Part shown: positions 56,532 through 64,000 of the stretch, in pieces
Position numbering within the stretch: position 1 is the stretch's first letter
How the letters are laid out: every line of letters begins with the position of its first letter
DNA from: Thraustochytrium sp. TN22
Lineage: Eukaryota; Sar; Bigyra; Thraustochytrida; Thraustochytriidae
Reading direction: 5' to 3'
Assembly: GCA_013306675.1 (NCBI GenBank)
Contig: JABLUY010000085.1
Coordinates: 2,435-66,434, forward strand
Length of the DNA stretch: 64,000 nucleotides
The notes under the pieces: model-generated
What the model saw: only the letters and a program-made list of their open reading frames with translations
Database searches by the model: none
What the model was told of the DNA's origin: nothing
Made by a program: the position numbers and the translations under genes

Positions 56532-57888
56532 CGCGGCGGCCGCGCGCCGCTGCCTGCCGCCCGCCGCTGCCGACGCGCGCCGCTGGCGTCCCAGGCCGGC
56601 GCAGGCGAGCGGCTCTGGGCCCGACCTCGCCTGCCACGACGCGCGCGCGGCCTACCTCGCGCTGCGGCGCGGCCGCGAGGGCGACCTGCGCGTGGAGACG
56701 CGCACGGCCCTCGGCGCCTGCCGCCTGCGCGTCTTCGCCGGCGCGCAGGCGCTGGCCGAGGACCTGCTCGCCGAGGTTGACGGCGACGCGCTGGCGGCGC
56801 TCTGCGTGGACGCGCGCGCCGCGCCCGACGGCACGCTGCTCTTCACCTCGCGCCTGCACGCGGCGCGCCAGAAGGACCTCGGCCTGCTGCAGTGCCCGGC
56901 CTGCGCGCTCTTCGCGCGAGGCGAACGCGGTCTGCGCGACCACCAGCTCGTGGCCCACGCCTCCGACTATGCCACTTCGCTCGAGGTGGCCAGCCGCGCC
57001 TCGCAGGCCCTCGTGCTCTATGCGCCGCGCCACGACGTGTCGTCTGCGACGCTCGCGGCAGCGGACGATCGATCGACGCAGCCTGAAGCGCCGCCACCTC
57101 CTTCTCCTGCTCGAGCACGGCCGCCAGACGCCCCGCTCGTGGCCGCGGCCAAGCGGGGCGACCTGGCTGCGGTCCGCGAGGCCCTGGGCGGCCTGAAGCA
57201 GGGCCAGGGCCAGGGCCAGGCCCAAGGGCATGATTCGAGGCAGGTGCGCGCCATGCTGCTCGCGGCCTTGGCCTGGGCGGCCGGCGCCGGCAGCGTGGAC
57301 GTGCTGGACGAGCTCGCGGCCGCGCTGGGGCCCGATGCGGGCGCGCCGGACCCTGCGGACAAGCTCGGTCGCACTGCCTTGCATTGGGCGGCTCGCAAGG
57401 ACCAGCTCGAGTCGGTACGAGCCCTCGTGGAGCGCCACGGCGTGGACATGAACGCAACCATGGCGGAGGACACCACTGTATTCCACTACGCCGTCTATGG
57501 CGGCAGCGAGCGCGTCTGCGACTACCTGATCTCACGCGGAGCCGACGTGCACGCCATCAACCAGCATGGTTGCAATGCCGCGCAGTGGGCGGCGCTCACC
57601 GGGTCCTGCCCCATGTTTGAGTATCTCGCCGACCGCGCTGGGCTCGACATGAACATTCGCAGCAAGAATGGCCACGTGCTCTTGCACAAGACTGCGCAGC
57701 GTGGCTACCTTGCCGCCTGCGAGTTTCTGGCCAGCCGCTTCCCCGAGCAGCGTGCCGTGCGCGACAAGCAAGGCCTCACACCAGGTGAGCTCGCAGCGTT
57801 GAATGGGCATACAGATGTGGCTGCCGTCTTGCGGGTTGCTCTGCAAGAGCAGGCAAGTTTTGTTGCTGACGAGCAAAAGCTATGCTGA
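56467..57888 (+). CDS. Ankyrin-repeat protein with a C2H2 zinc finger
   Basis: 473 residues from the ATG at 56467, with an upstream in-frame ATG at 56395. Residues 142-164 contain CPAC-x12-HQLVAH, a C2H2 zinc finger. After a Pro-rich and Gly/Gln-repeat region, ankyrin repeats run from about 297 to 460: GRTALHWAARKDQLESVRAL, TVFHYAVYGGSERVCDYLIS, NAAQWAALTGSCPMFEYLAD, HVLLHKTAQRGYLAACEFLA and LTPGELAALNGHTDVAAVL. The role is presumably protein-protein binding; partners are unknown. No in-frame Met occurs between 56467 and the ankyrin part, so the start must overlap the opposite gene unless an upstream exon exists. Confidence 0.7.
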   Translation: MSSESARSRAAAAVAADLGCLIAAAARRCLPPAAADARRWRPRPAQASGSGPDLACHDARAAYLALRRGREGDLRVETRTALGACRLRVFAGAQALAEDLLAEVDGDALAALCVDARAAPDGTLLFTSRLHAARQKDLGLLQCPACALFARGERGLRDHQLVAHASDYATSLEVASRASQALVLYAPRHDVSSATLAAADDRSTQPEAPPPPSPARARPPDAPLVAAAKRGDLAAVREALGGLKQGQGQGQAQGHDSRQVRAMLLAALAWAAGAGSVDVLDELAAALGPDAGAPDPADKLGRTALHWAARKDQLESVRALVERHGVDMNATMAEDTTVFHYAVYGGSERVCDYLISRGADVHAINQHGCNAAQWAALTGSCPMFEYLADRAGLDMNIRSKNGHVLLHKTAQRGYLAACEFLASRFPEQRAVRDKQGLTPGELAALNGHTDVAAVLRVALQEQASFVADEQKLC

Positions 57889-58340
57889 TAAAGTGATCCA
57901 GTGATCAGTCAAGAGCGAGCGAGTGAGCAAGCTTGCAAGCCAAGGTTGGGTGCGCACGAAGTATCGTTATTGTGCAAGCACGAGCTGCGTTGCCATTGAC
58001 AACAGAGAGTCCACAGCAGCAGCCGCTGCCCTCACAGTCAAGTCCACAGTGGGCCAAGAAGTTTGACTCGGCAGGGCCCTCATTGGCACTGGCAGACGCT
58101 CTAGCTAGAGCTAGAGCTCCAGAGGTACCAAGCAAACAAGCTTGGCTCAGTCAGCTGCGCAAGCCGCTTCGAGCCCGCAGCAGCAACCCCGTCACTGGCG
58201 CTGGCAGACAGGCACGCTTGCTTCAAGTTGAGTCGAGCCGTGAACGCAAGCAAGGCAAGGCAAGGGAAGCGTTCTCTTGTCTGAGAGGTCACTTGAGCGC
58301 GAAGCTAGCTAAAGTGTTAAGGTGTTGGTAGCGCTAACGC
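57889..58340. other. Convergent intergenic region, ankyrin gene to ATP synthase beta
   Basis: Repeated CTAG/AGCT motifs at 58101-58115 and 58303-58312 near the ATP synthase stop. No supported gene. Confidence 0.5.
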
Positions 58341-60092
<1,752 letters not shown>

Positions 60093-60240
60093 TCATCCTG
60101 CGCCAGCCATATCTTTGCAGCTGGCGCCCCTCGGCCCCTCCGCCTCGCCCTCCTGTGGCGGGCGGTGGAGGCGTCGGCGCCGTCGTTGGCGCCGTCGCCG
60201 TCGCCGTCGCCGCGCGCCGCGCTGCCCTCGTCCCTCCCGC

Positions 60241-60265
60241 GTCGCGTCGCGTCGCGTCGCGTCGC
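60241..60265. repeat. Pentanucleotide microsatellite (GTCGC)5
   Basis: Five perfect units with partial units on both sides, about 400 bp upstream of the ATP2 start. Confidence 0.85.
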
Positions 60266-60800
60266 GGCGTCGCGCGCCACGCAAGCGCCCTCATCTCCCT
60301 CCATGGCCATGTCCGCATCCCGCACCCGCGCCGCGCGCCGCCGCCGCGGCGACGGCGGCGGGCGCGGCGGGAGGGGGGGAGGCGCGGCGCGCCGCCGCCG
60401 CCGCCGCCCGCGCGCTCGCGCACGTACCTGCCCGCGTCGCCGATCTCGCTGCTGCCCAGCCTGCCAGTAGTCTTTCTGCCTCTCTCTATCGCTGCATGCA
60501 GCGCCGCGCCGCCGGCGGATCTCGCCTCTGGCGGCGCGCCCCCCCCGGCGAATCCGCAACTCGCGCGCCGCCGCCCCCCGCGCGGCGCGGCCGCCCCCTC
60601 ACGCGATTCCCTGCGCGCGCGCTGCCGCCCCCCTAGCTCCTCTGCCCCCTGCGGCGCCCAGTGCGCGCAGGGGGCGCCTGCAGCCGCGGCTTTTCAGAAA
60701 CGGTTTCCCCGCGCCGCGCTGCGCCGCGCGCCGCGACGCGGCCGGGGCCGTTCCGCGCGTTCTGTTCTGAACGGGGGTGGCCGCGGCCGCTCGCGCGCCT

Positions 60801-60976
60801 GCAAGTGGGCTATGCGCGCGAGGCCGACTTGCGCGCCCGGGGGCGCGACTTGCGCGCCGCCGCCGCAAGTCGGGAATGGGGCAAAACCGCCGCGCCCGCG
60901 CCGCGCGCAAGTGCCGCCGCGCCGCCGCGCAAGTGCGCGCGGGCGCGCGCAAGTGCGGAATGCGCGCGCGCAAGTG
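60801..60976. promoter_or_regulatory. Helically phased cluster of GCGCAAGTG motifs (8 sites)
   Basis: GCAAGT begins at 60801, 60865, 60907, 60929, 60949 and 60970, and its complement ACTTGC at 60827 and 60848. Most are flanked by GCGC. Most spacings are 20-22 bp (or 42), two helical turns. The cluster ends about 240 bp upstream of the Cys/His-rich gene. A related cluster lies upstream of the last gene. Probably a binding array for an unknown regulator. Confidence 0.6.
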
Positions 60977-61218
60977 AAGAATGCGCGCGGCCAAGGGCGC
61001 GCAACGCGGGCTGGGTCCCTCTCCCTGCGCACAATGCGCTTTGGCGCCGACTCCGACTCGGCGCCGGCCTGCGCTGCGCTGCGCGCGGGCTCGGCCCGGC
61101 GGACGGTCCTCTGCGCTGCGCCGCGCTCCGTGGTGCGCTGCGTGGCGCGCTGGGCCGCCTCGCGTCGCGCTGCGTGGTGCTGACGGCTCGCCTTATGGGC
61201 GTGTGAGGCAGGGGCGAT

Positions 61219-62127
61219 ATGGCGAGCGAGAGCGCCTCCGAGGACGTGGACGTGCACGCGCGGAACGTGGACGACCTGGACAAGGCAGATGTGGAGGCTG
61301 GCGCTGAGCGAGGAGAGGCTCGTGGATCCGAGCAGGGAGCTGCCGACGGTGCAGCGGCTGGCGGAGCGCAGAACGGCGAGCCCAAGCTCGGCGCCCAGGA
61401 GGCCGCCCAGGAGGCCGCCCAGGAGGCCGCCCAGGAGGACGTCCAGGAGAGCGCAGGCCACAAAAAGCACCAGGACGAAGAGGGCCAGGGACGCGACATC
61501 ATGGCGGCGCCGGCGCTGCCCGCTTTGGCCGAGGTGGCGCTGAAGCGCAAGCTGGAGCGCGAGCCGCGCGGCGACAAGCGACCGCGCAAGGCGTCCACCA
61601 TCTGCCCCGTGGACGGATGCGACGGTTGGAAGGAGATGGGCGGCTTCTGTACGACGCACGGCGGCGGTCGGCGCTGCCAGGTGGCCGGCTGCAACAAGCG
61701 CGACATGGGCGAGGGCAAGTGCATCGCGCATGGCGCGCCCACCAAGGCCTGCGCCTTTGAAGGCTGCACCAACCGCAACAACCTTTACGGCCTGTGCCAG
61801 CGCCACGGTGGCTTTAGCCTCTGCCGCGAGCCAGAGTGCTCCACGCGCGCTGCGGCTGGCGGCTACTGCATTCCGCACGGTGGCGGCCGCTGCCACGTGC
61901 GCCGTCCGGCGCGGTGCCAGAAGAAGGTCGTGCGCTACCGCGCCTACTGTGCGGCCCACCTGTACCTCGAGAGCGAGACAGACTTTGTTGCCGACCACGC
62001 CAAGAAGCAGAATGCCGTCTTGGCGGCGGCGGCGGCGGCGGCTGCAGCTGCTGCAGATGCAGCTGGTGATGCTCATGCTGATGCTCATGATGGTTCGGAA
62101 CAGCCGCCAGTAGGTCAGGGCGAGTAG
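61219..62127 (+). CDS. Cys/His-rich repeat protein (GGG-x-R/K-C type), probably nuclear
   Basis: 302 residues. An acidic N-terminus with a 12-bp DNA repeat encoding AQEA four times (about 59-74) and a basic KRKLEREPRGDKRPRK stretch (nuclear-localisation-like, near 112-127) lead into five tandem modules (about 130-260). Their pattern is C-x3-GC-x8-G-C-x2-HGG-G-x-RC, for example CPVDGCDGWKEMGGFCTTHG, CQVAGCNKRDMGEGKCIAHG and CAFEGCTNRNNLYGLCQRHG. Such repeats are common in oomycete and other stramenopile proteins labelled WRKY19-like and presumably bind zinc. No WRKY domain is present. A poly-Ala run follows (near 270-282). The C-terminal codons and 3' flank are tandemly duplicated. Function is unproven; nucleic-acid binding is inference. 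Confidence 0.78.
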   Translation: MASESASEDVDVHARNVDDLDKADVEAGAERGEARGSEQGAADGAAAGGAQNGEPKLGAQEAAQEAAQEAAQEDVQESAGHKKHQDEEGQGRDIMAAPALPALAEVALKRKLEREPRGDKRPRKASTICPVDGCDGWKEMGGFCTTHGGGRRCQVAGCNKRDMGEGKCIAHGAPTKACAFEGCTNRNNLYGLCQRHGGFSLCREPECSTRAAAGGYCIPHGGGRCHVRRPARCQKKVVRYRAYCAAHLYLESETDFVADHAKKQNAVLAAAAAAAAAAADAAGDAHADAHDGSEQPPVGQGE

Positions 62128-62335
62128 CCAAGCAAGCGGTCACCAGGCTTTCCCGGGGCGGGAAAGCTCTGCCCGCACTCACGGCGGCGGCGGCTGCAGC
62201 TGATGCTCATGCTGATGCTCATGATGCTTCAAGGCGAGGAGCCAAGCAAGCGGTCACCAGGCTTTCCCGGGGGCGGGAAAGCTCTGCTCGTGCTGATGCT
62301 CATGAAACTTCAAGGCGAGTAGCCGAGCAAGCGGG
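62068..62335 (+). repeat. Tandem duplication of the 3' end of the Cys/His-rich gene
   Basis: Unit 1 (about 62068-62181) contains the last codons, the TAG stop and a CTTTCCCGGGGCGGGAAAG palindrome. Unit 2 (about 62182-62287) repeats these with GAGGAG where the stop was. Unit 3 (about 62288-62335) is partial and has the GAGTAG again. The palindrome (62148-62166 and 62262-62281) contains TTTCCCGC-type sites in inverted orientation. Confidence 0.85.
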
Positions 62336-62700
62336 CCCTGCCTGCCCACACTCTCGTCAGAGTCCTTTTTATAATCATTTATCGTGTGCACTGTGCAGCG
62401 TCTGTGCAGCCTTGCTGCTCCTCTCCTCCTCGTCCTCCTCGCATCAGCCAGCCAAGGCTGTGCAGCCACTGCAGCGGCGGCAGGCTCTGGCGTGTCACTA
62501 ACCAGCCAGCCAGATTCACTTCACACCAGCCAGCCGAAGAGGCTCGTGCCCCTACCAGTGCCAGTGGGGCGCCGAGCACAAGCTCTCAAGCTCCCTCCCC
62601 CGCAACTTACCCAGGAGTGGCTGCGGTGCACATCGGTACGAAGCGAGCCTTTCCTGTCGCCTGCAGTGTCAGCAGTGGCCAGCAATACAGCTCGTCTGTC

Positions 62701-62820
62701 CGAGCCGAGCCGAGCCGAGCCGAGCCGAGCCGAGCCCGAGCCCGAGCCTGGGCCCAAGCCCAAGCCCAAGCCCAGCCCAAGCCCAAGCCAAGCTCGCCGA
62801 GGTCAAGGTCAAGGTCAAGA
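62701..62820. repeat. Three adjacent microsatellites (GAGCC, CCCAAG, AAGGTC)
   Basis: A GAGCC pentamer run passes into GAGCCC/CCCAAG hexamers and then AAGGTC hexamers within 120 bp. Confidence 0.8.
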
Positions 62821-63262
62821 TCCGCTCGTCCACCTGACGACGTCGGACCAGCGCAGCACGTACATCCAGATCTCCGCGCGTGGACCGGCCGCGTCTGCGA
62901 AGACTCCGTTCTCCTCTCGCTCTCAGGCTCCGTGGCCACCACCAGCCTCGCCGGGCTGCTCCCAAGGGCCTGGTTTGCCGCCGCGTCGTCGCGTCGCCGC
63001 GCCGCTTCCCGTTCTCCGCCGAGGCCTGCGGCGCGGCCGACTTGCCGCTCGGACCTCGCTTCGATTCGCTTCGATTGCAGCGTCCTTGCTCGGGTTTGGA
63101 CTGGTTGATCGGCCGCTGGGATCGATTTGATCGAGCCTGCCGGAGCTGGTCTCGGCCGCCGGTGGTTGCGCGCTGGACGGGGCGGTTCCCGCGTTCCAGC
63201 GGCTCCGGGCGCTCCAGGGGTTCCGGCGTTCCGCGCGCGGCTGCGGGGCACGCGCGGTGGGC

Positions 63263-63331
63263 GCAAGTGGGGTAAAGGCCGCGCAAGTGGGGAAAGCGTG
63301 GCCGCGCAAGTAGGCGCGCCGCGCGCAAGTG
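63263..63331. promoter_or_regulatory. Second GCGCAAGTG cluster (4 sites)
   Basis: GCAAGT or GCAAGTA starts at 63263, 63283, 63306 and 63325, spaced 20, 23 and 19 bp and embedded in GCGC. It lies 330-400 bp upstream of the last gene, a distance similar to that of the first cluster from its gene. Confidence 0.55.
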
Positions 63332-63414
63332 AGACTAAAGGCGCGTGCCGCTCGATCGCATCAAATACCGATTCCCGGCAGAAAGCGCGGGCGAGAACGG
63401 CGGCGCCCTCTCGC

Positions 63415-63454
<40 letters not shown>

Positions 63455-63573
63455 GCGCGGGCGGCGGCGCGGCGGCGTGCTCTCCCCCTTCCCGCGGCGG
63501 CGGCGCGGGCCCCTCTGGGCGCTGGGTTCCTCCATCCATCCATCCATTGATTGGTGTTCCTCCCTCGCTCCCG

Positions 63574-63600
63574 CTCGTCTCGTCTCGTCTCGTCTCGTCT
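63574..63600. repeat. Pentanucleotide microsatellite (CTCGT)5
   Basis: Five units plus CTCGA/CCGCT derivatives to about 63630, ending some 30-60 bp before the start codon of the last gene. Confidence 0.85.
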
Positions 63601-63659
63601 TCACTCGACTCCGCTCGACTCCGCTCGCTCGCGCGCGCGCGCAGGTCGTCCCTCGCGCG

Positions 63660-64000
63660 ATGGAGCGGCTGCGCAGGCTGAGCACGCGGCGGCAGCAGGG
63701 CGCCGGGGCGGCGTCGGCGTCGTCAGCGGCGGCGGCGGGGTCGACGGCCGGGACGGCGGCGACGGCGTCGCGCGCGTCGCGGCGGTCGCTGGTGCGGCGC
63801 ACGAGCGCGTCGCGGCAGGCCATGGCGTCGCGCGCGTCGCAGGCGCGCAACGGCTGGCGGCGGAGAAGCTCGCGCATGACGGGCTACTTCCGGCGCGGCG
63901 TGGCGACGACGCGCCGCGAGGCGGACGCCGCGGCCGACCAGGAGGAGGAGGCGCTCCCGCTCGAGGAGCGCGGCTTCCGCCGCCGGCTCAGCAGGCATCA
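63660..64000 (+). CDS. N-terminal part of a basic protein (3' end outside window)
   Basis: The ATG at 63660 opens a frame that stays open to the right edge (113 codons seen). The sequence is Arg/Ser/Ala-rich (MERLRRLSTRRQQG, then SRASRRSLVRRTSASRQ) and becomes mixed and acidic (ADAAADQEEEALPLEERGFR), more protein-like than chance frames nearby. Pentamer repeats and a GCAAGT cluster upstream, as at other genes here, support a real start. A GCGCGCAG/GTCG junction just before it could also be a splice acceptor. Product unknown. Confidence 0.5.
   Translation, partial: MERLRRLSTRRQQGAGAASASSAAAAGSTAGTAATASRASRRSLVRRTSASRQAMASRASQARNGWRRRSSRMTGYFRRGVATTRREADAAADQEEEALPLEERGFRRRLSRH

Larger units (their letters stand above)
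62336..63659. other. Intergenic with dense simple repeats
   Basis: No supported gene. Holds adjacent microsatellites at 62701-62820, a roughly 9-10-bp TTCC-periodic stretch at 63189-63237, GCAAGT motifs at 63263-63330, GGC triplets at 63418-63480 and CTCGT pentamers at 63574-63600. Confidence 0.5.

Overview
The window looks like nuclear DNA of a GC-rich, intron-poor protist. Mitochondrial proteins are nuclear-encoded (ATP synthase beta, an HtrA2-type protease, protoporphyrinogen oxidase). There are also a PA200 proteasome activator, candidate ciliary proteins, class C-type seven-helix receptors, secretory signal peptides and AATAAA polyadenylation signals. Pro/Thr-rich linkers, Cys/His-rich GGG-R-C repeats and long single-exon genes fit a stramenopile, perhaps a thraustochytrid or other labyrinthulomycete. 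That placement is an inference from gene style, not from a phylogeny.

Layout. 1-4434 (-) is the open 5' part of a very large secreted or membrane protein whose C-terminal part looks PqiA-like. 5479-24782 holds five receptors, one on - and four on +. Each joins an OpuAC-type (glycine-betaine/choline class) periplasmic-binding-protein ectodomain to a class C GPCR-like 7TM core. Three of the + copies are mosaics that look homogenised by gene conversion. 25436-26944 is an ADGF/ADA2-type adenosine deaminase. 27946-29946 is a ubiquitin/clathrin-adaptor-like protein. 30101-35098 is a divergent pair of candidate flagellar genes. Then come an HtrA2-like protease (35334-36647, -), PA200/Blm10 (38218-43545), an ATRIP-like coiled-coil protein (43879-45570, -), protoporphyrinogen oxidase (46467-47960) and a secreted alpha-carbonic anhydrase (48907-49875, -).

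49.9-55.4 kb is a gene desert with protein-like fragments that look decayed or spliced. After it come a metallo-beta-lactamase-fold protein (-) that overlaps head to head with an ankyrin/C2H2 gene (+), mitochondrial ATP synthase beta (-), a Cys/His-rich repeat protein (+) and the start of a basic protein that leaves the right edge.

The receptor array is the most striking system: several cell-surface receptors whose ligand domain comes from the compatible-solute binding family, which suggests sensing of osmolytes or betaine-like metabolites. Other unexplained signals are helically phased GCAAGT clusters upstream of two genes, tandem duplications of gene 3' ends including the stop and poly(A) region, pentanucleotide CpG microsatellites near several start codons, and a foldback (MITE-like) element between two receptors. 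No tRNA, rRNA, CRISPR array or clear retroelement was seen.
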